This document shows, in pieces, positions 1-7,358 of a stretch of DNA of 8,597 nucleotides. The DNA is from Thermotoga sp. (GTDB lineage: Bacteria; Thermotogota; Thermotogae; B21-G9). Position numbers and translations under genes: made by a program. Location of the stretch: NCBI GenBank assembly GCA_003641545.1, contig QNAU01000047.1, positions 1 to 8,597 on the forward strand, written 5' to 3'. The notes below the pieces were generated by a model that searched no databases, was not told where the DNA came from, and worked only from the letters and a program-made list of their open reading frames with translations. Position 1 is the first letter of the stretch, and every line of letters starts with the position of its first letter.

Positions 1-657
1 ATACTTCAGAATTATCAGACTCAGAAATCCGCTCAGGATGGATAAAATGAACGGGAGAAACCTGTGATCAATCTTCGGATTTTTCAGATAGTCGAGGAGG
101 AAAGCACCGAAGATCGTCGGTATGGACAAGATGAATGAAAATTCGAACGCATCTTCCCTGCTCATCCCCATGAGAACGCCTGCAAATATCGTTGAACCAC
201 TTCGCGATATTCCGGGAAAGACCGCCAATATCTGGAACAAACCGATGATAAACGCGGATTTGAGATTGATCCTTTCATTTCTCGCTGGTATCCTGTCCAA
301 CATGAACAACATCGAGCCGTTCAGAATCAGAAGGATGAAAACCACCGTTCTATTCTTCACCACTTCCTCGACCAGATTGGACAACGGTATACCCAAGATC
401 ACCGTTGGGATCAGAGCGATCACGACGTAGAAGATGTAAAAGAGAGCTTCCTTTCTTCCGGAGAAAAGATCCACGAGAAGTTCGACTATCTTTCTCCTGA
501 AGAAGAACACCACAGCCAGCAAGGTTCCAACGTGAAGGAAGGTTATCAACGAAAGACTCATGTTCTCGAATGTTGATCCGAAGATCACCAGATGTCCAGA
601 ACTCGATATAGGTAAGAACTCGGTCAAACCCTGTATCACACCGAGCAAACTTTCCAT
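1..657 (-). CDS. uppP: Undecaprenyl-diphosphatase UppP/BacA (3' end beyond window)
   Basis: This integral membrane enzyme removes a phosphate from undecaprenyl diphosphate. It recycles the lipid carrier used for peptidoglycan and other envelope polymers, and its family gives bacitracin resistance. I translated the minus strand directly. The N-terminus holds the family signature GLTEFLPISSSGH at residues 10-22, with the conserved Glu at 13. The second signature, PGISRSG, lies at residues 148-154, with the catalytic-type Arg at 152. Several hydrophobic segments fit a polytopic protein. The 219 codons seen compare with about 235-275 residues usual for the family, so only a C-terminal membrane segment is missing past the window start. 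The ATG at 657 is preceded in frame by TGA at 666-664, so it is the first possible ATG. A GAGGATGA ribosome binding site overlaps the stop of the CBS-ACT gene, 12 bp upstream. It is the last gene seen in the infB operon. The upstream Glu of the usual EGLTEF motif is Gln here, a common variant. Confidence 0.93.
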   Translation of the reverse strand, partial: MESLLGVIQGLTEFLPISSSGHLVIFGSTFENMSLSLITFLHVGTLLAVVFFFRRKIVELLVDLFSGRKEALFYIFYVVIALIPTVILGIPLSNLVEEVVKNRTVVFILLILNGSMLFMLDRIPARNERINLKSAFIIGLFQILAVFPGISRSGSTIFAGVLMGMSREDAFEFSFILSIPTIFGAFLLDYLKNPKIDHRFLPFILSILSGFLSLIILKY

Positions 658-669
658 CCATTCTCATCC

Positions 670-1290
670 TCAATTATCGTTGTTCCATAGGCCTTCTTCC
701 ATCGTCATGTAATCGTATTCTATCCCGGCGTCGTCCATCAACTTTTTCAATCTCTTCATATCCGAACAATCGACCTTTATTGCAACCTCCCGTGCTTCCA
801 TCCCCTCCTTCTTATGGGTCAAAACGGATAGTATGTTTATACCGTTGACGTAGAACAGGTCAACGACCTTTTTCAACTGCCCAGGTCTGTCCTTCATCGT
901 CATGAACACTTTCACACCACGCTCTTCGAAAGCTGTCAGGTGTATGAGGGCATCCAGTATATCGTATGTTCCGATCGTTCCAACGGGTTTACCATCCGAA
1001 TCGAGAACGGGGAGGAATCTTTCTCCCGTTTCGACAAGCAGTAGAGCAGCGTGTTCGATGTGGTCATCCTCCTTGAGATAGCAATCCTTGGATATCACGA
1101 ATTCGTCTATATTCAACCCATCATCATCTGGAAGATTACCGCAGTCCACGAAACCGACGAATTTACCATCCTCATCCACGACGATCAGAACCTGAGACTT
1201 TTCACACTCTTCCTTGACTTCCCTTATCTTCGTTCCTTTCCCAACTTTCGGTATATCCGTTCTCATCCAGTATTTAACCAACAATCTCAA
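670..1290 (-). CDS. CBS-CBS-ACT domain protein (AcuB-like regulatory protein)
   Basis: This is a 206-residue soluble protein. It has two CBS domains, at about residues 7-55 (starting at YWMRTDIP) and 63-118 (with [19 protein letters not shown]). An ACT domain follows at about 126-197, with the typical [20 protein letters not shown]. The same order and length occur in Bacillus AcuB. CBS pairs usually bind adenine nucleotides and ACT domains usually bind amino acids, so this is probably a ligand-sensing regulator, but its target is unknown and I infer no enzyme activity. The gene overlaps the end of infB by four bases (TTGA). The listed start is TTG at 1290, only about three bases after GGAGG. 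In-frame TTG codons at 1284 and 1281 have better spacing and would give a start MLVKYWM or MVKYWM, so the true protein may be 2-3 residues shorter. Its position suggests translational coupling with infB. The next gene, uppP, starts 12 bp downstream. Confidence 0.88.
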   Translation of the reverse strand: MRLLVKYWMRTDIPKVGKGTKIREVKEECEKSQVLIVVDEDGKFVGFVDCGNLPDDDGLNIDEFVISKDCYLKEDDHIEHAALLLVETGERFLPVLDSDGKPVGTIGTYDILDALIHLTAFEERGVKVFMTMKDRPGQLKKVVDLFYVNGINILSVLTHKKEGMEAREVAIKVDCSDMKRLKKLMDDAGIEYDYMTMEEGLWNNDN

Positions 1291-3353
1291 TCTCCTCCTT
1301 TTTCCTGAGAGATGAATTTCAGTTCCTTTTGCACCTTCTTCACGGTGTAGAATCTCAACTCATCCTCCTCTTTGAAATCTTCGAATTTCTCGAACTTCAT
1401 TCCACATTCCTGGGGAGCATCCATCCTGGAGACATCGTTCTTGTAATGTTTCAAACTCTCCAATTTCCCCTCGTATATCTCCTCGTTATTTCTGTATATC
1501 CTTATCTTCGAATCTCGCGTGACGTAACCCTCCAGAAGTTGCACCCCTGCAACCTTTCCAACCTTTCCAATGTTGAACACCTTCTTTATCACACCTTTTC
1601 CCGTGTATTCTTCCACTATCTCAGGTTCGAGCATACCTTGAAGCGCCTTCTTCAAATCCTCGACGAGATCGAATATGACGGTGTAAGTCCTTATCTGTAT
1701 CTTTTCCTTCTCCGCTTCCGCTATCGCCTTGGCATCGGGTTTGACCCTGAACCCGATTATGACTGCATCTGCCGCATCTGCAAGCATGACATCACTCAAG
1801 GTTATGGAACCTATGCCTGCATGTATCACTTCTATATCTATCTCCTCAACTCTCATCCTCTCGACCGTTCTTCTCACCGCTTCCAAAGAACCTTGAGTTT
1901 CAGCTTTCAATATGAGTTTCAGGACCTTCGTTCCTTCTTTCTGCATCCTTTCGAAGAGTTCCTCGAGACTTATATGTTTTCTCTCCGCCCTCTTCTCTCT
2001 TTCCTTGACGGTCTCAACGATTCTCTTGGCTTCATTCAAGGATTCGACCACGTAAAGCATCGAATGCATATCAGGTAATTCCTCGAAACCGAGTATGAGG
2101 ACTGGATCGGATGGATGAGCCTCTTTCTTGTTCCTCCCATTTTCATCGAGTATGGCTTTCACTCTTCCAAAGGTGTTCCCCGTCACGAAATAATCACGCG
2201 GTTTGAGTATTCCATCCTTTATTATCACACTCGCAACCGGACCTCTCGATTTGTCCATCCTCGATTCTATTATCACTCCCCTCGCTCTTCCCTTCGGATA
2301 GCACTTTATCTCGTTCATCTCCGCAACGAGCAGAACCATGTCGAGAAGTTCGTCCACACCTTCCCCCGTCCTGGCGGATATGGGAACGACTATCGTATCT
2401 CCACCCCACTCTTCCGGAACGAGACCAAGTTTTGAAACGAGATCCTGCTTCGTCTTCTCAACGTTGGCGTTCGGTTTGTCTATCTTGTTTATTGCGACTA
2501 TTATCGGGACCCCGGCATTCTTTGCGTGGTTGTAAGCTTCGATCGTTTGGGGCATGACGCTGTCATCCGCTGCGACGACGAGTATGACTATGTCGGTTGC
2601 CTGCGCCCCTCTCGCCCTCATCTCCGTGAAGGATTCATGGCCTGGGGTATCTATGAAGGTTATTTTCTTTCCATTGTAAACCACCTGATAAGCTCCTATG
2701 CTTTGAGTTATTCCTCCCTCTTCCTTTTCCGCGACTCTCGTTTTCCTTATCCTATCCAGCAAGGTTGTCTTTCCATGATCCACGTGCCCCATGACCGTCA
2801 CAACGGGAGGTCTGTATGTTAACTCATCCTCTTTCTCCAAATACAGATTTTCGTAATACTCCTCGAGCTTTTTCAGAGGGTCTTCAATCTCAACTTTCGT
2901 TTCTTCACCTTTCCTTTCAATTTTGCATCCATAGTTGTGCGCGATCTCCTTCATCTTCTCGTAGTTCAATTCCTGATTTGGATTTAGAATGATCCCCTTC
3001 ATGAAGGCGTCCTGAATTATCTTGGAAACCGGAAGGTTCAGAAGTTTCGCAAAATCCTTCAGAACCATCTTATCAGATGTTATGACGATGCTCTTCCTCG
3101 ATTTCTTCTCCCTCTCTTCCTCTTCCATCAGTTCCTCCATCTTTTCGACATCCTTCTTCTTCGGCTTGCCCTTCTTCACCTTCACATTCTCTTCCTCTTC
3201 GCTGTAAAGTTCGAGCAGAACGTTGACGGTAGACTCATCGAGTATGCTCATGTGGTTCTTGGCATCTATACCCAACTCCTCCAGCTCATTCAAAAGTTCC
3301 TTACTGCTCATTCCAAGTAGTTTTGCAAGTTCATAGACTCTCAGTCTTCCCAT
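1287..3353 (-). CDS. infB: Translation initiation factor IF-2
   Basis: This GTPase delivers initiator fMet-tRNA to the 30S ribosomal subunit and promotes subunit joining. At 688 residues it is a compact IF-2. An IF2-N module ([19 protein letters not shown]) opens the protein and a short Lys/Glu-rich linker lies at about 50-90. A second IF2-N-like module ([16 protein letters not shown]) follows at about 95-147. The GTPase domain shows GHVDHGKT (189-196), GGITQSIGA (G2), DTPGH (235-239), NKID (289-292) and SARTGEG (326-332). The C-terminal part holds the EF-Tu-like beta-barrel domain II, the IF2 domain III ([15 protein letters not shown], then [15 protein letters not shown]) and the fMet-tRNA-binding C2 domain. 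I place the start at ATG 3353, because GAGGTGAT at 3365-3358 lies six bases upstream. The in-frame GTG at 3362 is part of that ribosome binding site and is unlikely to be the start. The stop of the L7Ae-like gene lies just before the start and the CBS-ACT gene overlaps the end, so coupled translation is likely. Confidence 0.97.
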   Translation of the reverse strand: MGRLRVYELAKLLGMSSKELLNELEELGIDAKNHMSILDESTVNVLLELYSEEEENVKVKKGKPKKKDVEKMEELMEEEEREKKSRKSIVITSDKMVLKDFAKLLNLPVSKIIQDAFMKGIILNPNQELNYEKMKEIAHNYGCKIERKGEETKVEIEDPLKKLEEYYENLYLEKEDELTYRPPVVTVMGHVDHGKTTLLDRIRKTRVAEKEEGGITQSIGAYQVVYNGKKITFIDTPGHESFTEMRARGAQATDIVILVVAADDSVMPQTIEAYNHAKNAGVPIIVAINKIDKPNANVEKTKQDLVSKLGLVPEEWGGDTIVVPISARTGEGVDELLDMVLLVAEMNEIKCYPKGRARGVIIESRMDKSRGPVASVIIKDGILKPRDYFVTGNTFGRVKAILDENGRNKKEAHPSDPVLILGFEELPDMHSMLYVVESLNEAKRIVETVKEREKRAERKHISLEELFERMQKEGTKVLKLILKAETQGSLEAVRRTVERMRVEEIDIEVIHAGIGSITLSDVMLADAADAVIIGFRVKPDAKAIAEAEKEKIQIRTYTVIFDLVEDLKKALQGMLEPEIVEEYTGKGVIKKVFNIGKVGKVAGVQLLEGYVTRDSKIRIYRNNEEIYEGKLESLKHYKNDVSRMDAPQECGMKFEKFEDFKEEDELRFYTVKKVQKELKFISQEKGGD

Positions 3354-3357
3354 CTGT

Positions 3358-3365
3358 ATCACCTC
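3358..3365 (-). promoter_or_regulatory. infB ribosome binding site that decides the start
   Basis: Read on the minus strand, GAGGTGAT precedes ATG at 3353, with six bases between GAGGTG and the ATG. The site contains both the in-frame GTG (3362-3360) and the TGA stop of the upstream gene (3361-3359). This argues that IF-2 starts at the ATG, giving [11 protein letters not shown], which matches the usual IF-2 N-terminus, rather than at the GTG. Confidence 0.75.
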
Positions 3366-3727
3366 GATTCCATTGGAGAATCTCCGATACTCAAAAATCT
3401 CAACATCCCATCGATCATATCAAAAGAATCGATAGCTACCACAGATACCATCACCTTACCAATGGCTGAACCGAGCTCATCCTTTCTGATTTTCCTCAGA
3501 ATCAAAACAACGACATCCTTACCTCTGATTCTTCTGAGGATATCGCTGAATATTCTATCACCTATATCACTTGCAACGATTACCAACTTCTTCCCGTCTT
3601 TTCTCCTCAGATAAGATTTTATCCCATCCTTCCCGTATATCAACTTTCCAGCCCTTCTGGCAAGGCCAAGAAAACCAAGAATTCTTCGAGTCTGGAGTTC
3701 ATCCTCTATCTCTCGAATCACAGCCAT
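3359..3727 (-). CDS. L7Ae/YlxQ-family RNA-binding protein
   Basis: This is a 122-residue basic protein of the L7Ae/L30e/S12e/Gadd45 family. The signature [13 protein letters not shown] lies at residues 20-32, followed by [13 protein letters not shown] and, near the end, [17 protein letters not shown]. Bacterial members (YlxQ/RplGA-like) bind kink-turn RNA and are usually encoded in nusA-ylxR-ylxQ-infB operons. Here it leads the operon and stops five bases before the infB ATG, so the infB linkage is kept but nusA and ylxR are absent; the upstream neighbour is a divergent glycosidase gene. It is about 20 residues longer than typical YlxQ, because of an N-terminal extension ([12 protein letters not shown]) and a C-terminal tail. 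The start ATG at 3727 has only a weak ribosome binding site (GAG about eight bases upstream). An extended -10 promoter at 3772-3764 lies just upstream. The exact RNA target is unknown. Confidence 0.85.
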   Translation of the reverse strand: MAVIREIEDELQTRRILGFLGLARRAGKLIYGKDGIKSYLRRKDGKKLVIVASDIGDRIFSDILRRIRGKDVVVLILRKIRKDELGSAIGKVMVSVVAIDSFDMIDGMLRFLSIGDSPMESR

Positions 3728-3763
3728 GGTATCATCTCGATTTATTCATCTCCCATCCGAGGA

Positions 3764-3792
3764 ATTTTAACATGGTGCAGAAAAAATGAAAA
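3764..3792 (-). promoter_or_regulatory. Predicted sigma-A promoter for the L7Ae-infB-CBS/ACT-uppP operon
   Basis: On the minus strand an extended -10 reads TG-T-TAAAAT at 3772-3764, with TAAAAT matching TATAAT at five of six positions. Seventeen bases upstream is TTTTCA (3792-3787), a four-of-six match to the -35 consensus. Transcription would start near 3757, leaving a leader of about 30 bases before the ATG at 3727. This is the only good candidate upstream of the operon in the window; it was found by eye and not tested. Confidence 0.5.
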
Positions 3793-3810
3793 ATCTGAGG
3801 CAAATGTTGG

Positions 3811-3819
3811 TGATAGAAT
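3811..3819 (+). promoter_or_regulatory. Predicted extended -10 promoter for the GH3 beta-glucosidase
   Basis: TGATAGAAT at 3811-3819 fits the extended -10 form TG-N-TATAAT with one mismatch in the hexamer. No convincing -35 lies 16-18 bases upstream, which extended -10 promoters can tolerate. Transcription would start near 3826, giving a leader of roughly 25 bases before the preferred start codon. I see no clear operator palindrome beside it. Confidence 0.42.
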
Positions 3820-3836
3820 AGACTCATCGATCATCT

Positions 3837-3843
3837 GGGGGGA
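3837..3843 (+). promoter_or_regulatory. GH3 ribosome binding site (G-run) that argues for a downstream start
   Basis: The run GGGGGGA can pair with the anti-Shine-Dalgarno sequence through one G-U wobble. It abuts the first ATG at 3844, leaving no usable spacing. It is well placed for the in-frame ATGs at 3850 (about seven bases) or 3853 (about ten bases). Confidence 0.55.
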
Positions 3844-3849
3844 ATGAAA

Positions 3850-5997
3850 ATGATGAACGATCTTTCACGGATGATATCCAAGATTTCCCTCGAAGAAAAG
3901 GTTTCTCTCGTGGTTGGAAGAGGAATGCCTGGGGTATTTGGCAATCCTCCATCGAGGGTGGAAGGCTCGGTGGGTGAGACGAGGGAATTGAGAAAGTATG
4001 GGATACCATCGATAGTCATGGCGGATGGACCCGCGGGATTGAGGATAAAACCCGTGGTGAACGGAAAGAAAAGGTATGCCACATCCTTTCCCGTCGCGGT
4101 TCTTCTCGCATCCAGCTGGAACGAAGAATTGGTGGGGAGAGTTGGAAAAGCAATGGGAAAGGAGGCTTTGAATTACGGTGTGGACATCATCTTGGCTCCC
4201 GCCTTGAACATTCAGAGGAATCCTCTCTGTGGAAGAAATTTCGAGTATTATTCCGAGGATCCGGTTCTGTCCGGAAGGATGGCTTACAGCTTTGTTATTG
4301 GGGTTCAGTCAAACGGTGTCGGAGCATGTCTGAAACATTTCGTTGCAAACAATCAAGAAACGAACAGGAGAGTGATAGACACCATAGTCTCGGAGAAAGC
4401 TCTGAGGGAAATATACATGAAGGGATTCGAAATAGCTCTCAAATCGAAACCTTGGACGATCATGAATGCCTACAACAAACTCAACGGACATTACTGCTCC
4501 GAAAATGAATGGCTCTTGACACGAATTCTGAGGAATGAATGGAAATTCGATGGTCTTGTCATGACGGACTGGTTTGCCGGTGTCGATCCGGTTAAACAGA
4601 TCTCGGCTGGAACTGATCTCATAATGCCCGGTAGATGGGATCAGTTCTTTCCTGAAAGGGAGGAAGAGACGAAGACACTTCTCAAGGCTTTGAAGAGCGG
4701 AAGATTGAAGGAGGAGGATATCGATCGAGCGGTTTTGAACATCCTGAGGTTGATCTCAAAAACTCCGACCCTCAGAAAGGTCAACTCAGCTGGCTCGACC
4801 GATCTTTCAAACCACGCGGATGTCGCATACGAATCCGCGGTGGATGGTATGATCCTCCTGAAGAATGAAGGTGGTGTCCTCCCGATCGATCTGAAAACCA
4901 CGAGAATAGCCTTATTTGGTGTCGGGCAGATTGAAACTGTGAGAGGGGGCACGGGGAGTGGTTACACCTATCCCAAATACGTCGTATCCATACTGGATGG
5001 TTTCAAAGAAAGATCCGCGAGATTGGATGGAAGACTCGTCAAGGATTACGAAGAATACATTGCAAGGATGAGAAGTAAGGAAGAATATAGGATCGATCTT
5101 GACACCTGGCCTCCAAAGATCTCGAAACTTCCCGAGATGCAGTTCGATCGTGAAAAACTTGAAGAGATATCATCCAGGAATGACATCGCGATAGTTGTAA
5201 TAAGCAGAATATCCGGTGAAGGGAAGGATAGGGAGTTGAAAGAAGGAGATTACTATCTCTCTCCGGATGAGGTGAAACTTCTCAGGGATGTTTATTCATC
5301 TTTCCATCGCGAGAACAAAAAGGTCGTGGTTATCCTGAACATAGGATCCCAGATTGATCTCAAAGAGATCGAAAGGATGTCGTCCGCCATACTTTTATCA
5401 TGGCAGGCTGGTCAGGAAACCGGAAGGGCGGTTGTGGATGTGATCTCCGGTGTGATCAGTCCATCCGGGAAACTTCCGCTGACCTTTGCACGAAATTACG
5501 AGGATTATCCGTCATCTAAGAATTTTCCCGGAGAGCCACCCGAGAATCCAGAGAAGGTCGTTTACGATGAAGGAACATACGTTGGATACAGATTCTTCGA
5601 TGCATACAACGTTGAACCTATGTACGAATTCGGATTTGGACTATCCTACACAAGGTTCGATTATGATGATCCAAAGGTCGAATTGAAGGGTGGGAAACTA
5701 TTAGTGCGTGTAAAGGTGAAGAATATCGGTGAATCTGCGGGGAAGGAGATCGTTCAGGTGTATGTGAAACCACCTCGAAGATTCGATGGAAAGAATTATC
5801 ATGAACTCAAGGGATTTCGAAAGACAAAACTCCTGAAACCGGACGAGTTTGAAGATGTGGTGATCGAGATGGATCTGAACGATCTCAGCATCTTCGATGA
5901 TACCGTCGGGGCATGGGATCTGGTGAGAGGTGAATATCAGATCGAGATTGGAAATTCTTCGAGAAACATGAAAAAAGTGATCCAGATGAAGATTTGA
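3850..5997 (+). CDS. Glycoside hydrolase family 3 beta-glucosidase (Bgl3B-like)
   Basis: This is a cytoplasmic retaining beta-glucosidase that removes glucose from the non-reducing ends of cello- and other beta-gluco-oligosaccharides. There is no signal peptide. Residue numbers here count from the upstream ATG at 3844. The N-terminal (alpha/beta)8-like domain covers about 1-300 and holds the substrate-binding KHFVANNQETNR (164-175). The catalytic nucleophile is Asp242 in VMTDWFAG. The alpha/beta sandwich domain (about 330-560) holds the acid/base Glu459 in ISGEGKDR. A fibronectin-type-III-like C-terminal domain begins after GFGLSYTRFDY (597-607). Length and motifs match Thermotoga neapolitana Bgl3B, about 720 residues with D242 and E458. 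Of three in-frame ATGs (3844, 3850, 3853), I prefer 3850 because the G-rich ribosome binding site abuts 3844. The gene stands alone between two minus-strand operons, with its own promoter and a shared terminator. In the loop GGTGSGYT, Tyr replaces the Asp I recall in Bgl3B, which could affect specificity. Beta-xylosidase or mixed activity cannot be excluded. Confidence 0.94.
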   Translation: MMNDLSRMISKISLEEKVSLVVGRGMPGVFGNPPSRVEGSVGETRELRKYGIPSIVMADGPAGLRIKPVVNGKKRYATSFPVAVLLASSWNEELVGRVGKAMGKEALNYGVDIILAPALNIQRNPLCGRNFEYYSEDPVLSGRMAYSFVIGVQSNGVGACLKHFVANNQETNRRVIDTIVSEKALREIYMKGFEIALKSKPWTIMNAYNKLNGHYCSENEWLLTRILRNEWKFDGLVMTDWFAGVDPVKQISAGTDLIMPGRWDQFFPEREEETKTLLKALKSGRLKEEDIDRAVLNILRLISKTPTLRKVNSAGSTDLSNHADVAYESAVDGMILLKNEGGVLPIDLKTTRIALFGVGQIETVRGGTGSGYTYPKYVVSILDGFKERSARLDGRLVKDYEEYIARMRSKEEYRIDLDTWPPKISKLPEMQFDREKLEEISSRNDIAIVVISRISGEGKDRELKEGDYYLSPDEVKLLRDVYSSFHRENKKVVVILNIGSQIDLKEIERMSSAILLSWQAGQETGRAVVDVISGVISPSGKLPLTFARNYEDYPSSKNFPGEPPENPEKVVYDEGTYVGYRFFDAYNVEPMYEFGFGLSYTRFDYDDPKVELKGGKLLVRVKVKNIGESAGKEIVQVYVKPPRRFDGKNYHELKGFRKTKLLKPDEFEDVVIEMDLNDLSIFDDTVGAWDLVRGEYQIEIGNSSRNMKKVIQMKI

Positions 5998-6000
5998 AAG

Positions 6001-6025
6001 AATGTGGCGGTGAAACCGCCACATT
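6001..6025. terminator. Bidirectional intrinsic terminator between convergent GH3 and pfp genes
   Basis: AATGTGGCGGT (6001-6011) and ACCGCCACATT (6015-6025) form a perfect 11-bp stem with a GAA loop and a GC-rich core. On the plus strand it starts three bases after the GH3 stop and ends in TTTTCATCT. On the minus strand it directly follows the pfp stop (TGA 6029-6027) and ends in ATTCTTTC. The T-tracts are short on both sides, so efficiency is uncertain, but the position between convergent genes fits termination in both directions. Confidence 0.78.
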
Positions 6026-6026
6026 T

Positions 6027-7343
6027 TCATCTATAACCGGTGGGAACGTATTCAGGACACAGTTTGGGGGCGAATACATCTTTGAACCTTGCGAATCTCG
6101 GTAGATCCCCACCTATCAACGGCATAGCCCATTTGACGAAATCGTCGGTTACATCGACTTTACTCGGATCTATCCACTCCTTTGGGAATTTTCTGCTCGA
6201 ATTTGCTACCACCTCGAGAGGAACTTTCCCGTATTCAACACTGTATTCATCTCCGGGTGTCCTTATTATGGTCGCCATGTATCCTCCCTCATCGTTGAGA
6301 GCCAACTTAGCTGCATGCGCTCCGACTTCGTATGCTTCCTTTCTGTCAACCTCGGATACGTAAGCTATCTCCCTCCTCTGTCTCGTTCCGGGCTTTTCGT
6401 ATCTCGCTATTCCCCTGACGACTAATCTGCTCTTAGCTCTTCCGAGTTCGTCCTTTCTGTCGAGTCCATTAAGATAATTCGCGACGATCTGCTCCACTGT
6501 CCTTTCAGCTGCGCTGAACTGCGCATGACCGAAACTGTCCTTCAATACGCCAAGATCTCCGACGTTGACACCCTCTCCAATTATCACTATGCATCTTCCG
6601 AATTCCTTGAGTTTCTCGTTCACCTTCTCGGTTATGAACTCAAGATTTTCCCTTCCATCGTTATCGGATGGAAGAGCCTCCGGAAGGATTATCAGAAGAG
6701 GCATCTCCCTTTTTGGATCTGCCAGCCTCGCGGAGGCGGGTATGAAACCGATCTTTCTCCCCATCACACCTATGACGAGAACGGGATCGCTCGTGTAGCT
6801 CGCCTTGTTCTCCTCATTCGCTTCCAGAACGTTCATCGCCGTGTTTCTTGCAACACTTCCGTATCCCGGATCGTGATCACATATTGCGAAGGTGCCGTCC
6901 TCCTGAAGTTCTCCTCCAAGATCGTTGTCTATGGTCTTTGGTATTCCAACGGCGACGAGATCCAGCCCCCTCTCCTTCGCCAACTTTGCCACCTTGTTCG
7001 CGGTGTCCATGGAATCTTCACCACCACAGTACAGAAAGTATCCAACGTTGTGTGCCTTGAACACCTCCACTATCCTTTCCATATCTTCCTCACTTCTTAT
7101 CTTGTATCTGCAACTTCCAATGACACCAGCGGATGGTGTTTCATACAACAATTTCAACTCCTTCGGATCCTGAGCGGTTATATCCACGAGTTCCTCCCTC
7201 AGAACACCGAGTATTCCCATCTTCGCTCCATAAACCTTGTCTATCTTCTCGGATTTCATCAAAACCTCGATTGCCCCGAGCAGACTTGCGTTTATGACAG
7301 ACGTTGGACCACCTGACTGAGCTATAACTGCGTTTCTCTTCAT
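6027..7343 (-). CDS. pfp: Pyrophosphate-dependent 6-phosphofructokinase
   Basis: This enzyme reversibly phosphorylates fructose-6-phosphate to fructose-1,6-bisphosphate with PPi as donor, in cytoplasmic glycolysis and gluconeogenesis. The 438-residue protein has the PFK fold: GGPTSVIN (11-18), GGEDSMDTA (107-115), PKTIDND (135-141, catalytic Asp139), MGR (194-196) and GEG (256-258). PPi use is read from Asp110 in GGEDS and Lys136 in PKTIDND; ATP enzymes have Gly at both places. The N-terminus (NAVIAQSGGPTSVINAS) and the end (VEYGKVPLEVVAN...PKEWI) resemble the long PPi-PFK type common in clostridia. They do not resemble the shorter Thermotoga PPi-PFK that begins with GILVGGGPAPGIN, as I recall it. 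The start ATG at 7343 follows GGAGG by seven bases. The gene is 15 bp after aroQ, so the two are probably cotranscribed. It ends at a terminator hairpin. Side activity on sedoheptulose-7-phosphate is possible (see findings). Confidence 0.92.
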   Translation of the reverse strand: MKRNAVIAQSGGPTSVINASLLGAIEVLMKSEKIDKVYGAKMGILGVLREELVDITAQDPKELKLLYETPSAGVIGSCRYKIRSEEDMERIVEVFKAHNVGYFLYCGGEDSMDTANKVAKLAKERGLDLVAVGIPKTIDNDLGGELQEDGTFAICDHDPGYGSVARNTAMNVLEANEENKASYTSDPVLVIGVMGRKIGFIPASARLADPKREMPLLIILPEALPSDNDGRENLEFITEKVNEKLKEFGRCIVIIGEGVNVGDLGVLKDSFGHAQFSAAERTVEQIVANYLNGLDRKDELGRAKSRLVVRGIARYEKPGTRQRREIAYVSEVDRKEAYEVGAHAAKLALNDEGGYMATIIRTPGDEYSVEYGKVPLEVVANSSRKFPKEWIDPSKVDVTDDFVKWAMPLIGGDLPRFARFKDVFAPKLCPEYVPTGYR

Positions 7344-7358
7344 CCTTTCCCCTCCTCT

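Noticed and set aside
350..673. A minus-strand frame of 107 codons starting with TTG at 673
   Set aside because: The neighbouring frame gives the clear UppP signatures GLTEFLPISSSGH and PGISRSG, so this is an out-of-frame shadow.
1552..1569. A tandem 9-base repeat (ACCTTTCCA twice)
   Set aside because: It encodes GKVGKV in the IF-2 C-terminal region; too short and in coding sequence to indicate a repeat element.
1329..2078. A 249-codon open frame on the plus strand antisense to infB
   Set aside because: No motif and no ribosome binding site found; it mirrors conserved IF-2 codons.
3022..3207. A Ser/Phe-rich 61-codon plus-strand frame that could look like a small secreted peptide
   Set aside because: It is antisense to the Lys/Glu-rich linker of IF-2, which produces Ser/Phe runs by complementarity.
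3728..3849. Possible riboswitch or small RNA in the divergent region
   Set aside because: Both predicted leaders are only about 25-30 bases, too short for a riboswitch, and no strong hairpin is evident.
3850..5997. GH3 gene as a recent horizontal insertion between two operons
   Set aside because: No flanking repeats, integrase or tRNA are present; codon style matches the neighbours and the closest homologue recalled is from Thermotoga.
6525..7316. A 263-codon open frame on the plus strand antisense to pfp
   Set aside because: No recognisable domain and implausible composition; it lies wholly inside a clearly identified gene and is a codon-bias shadow.
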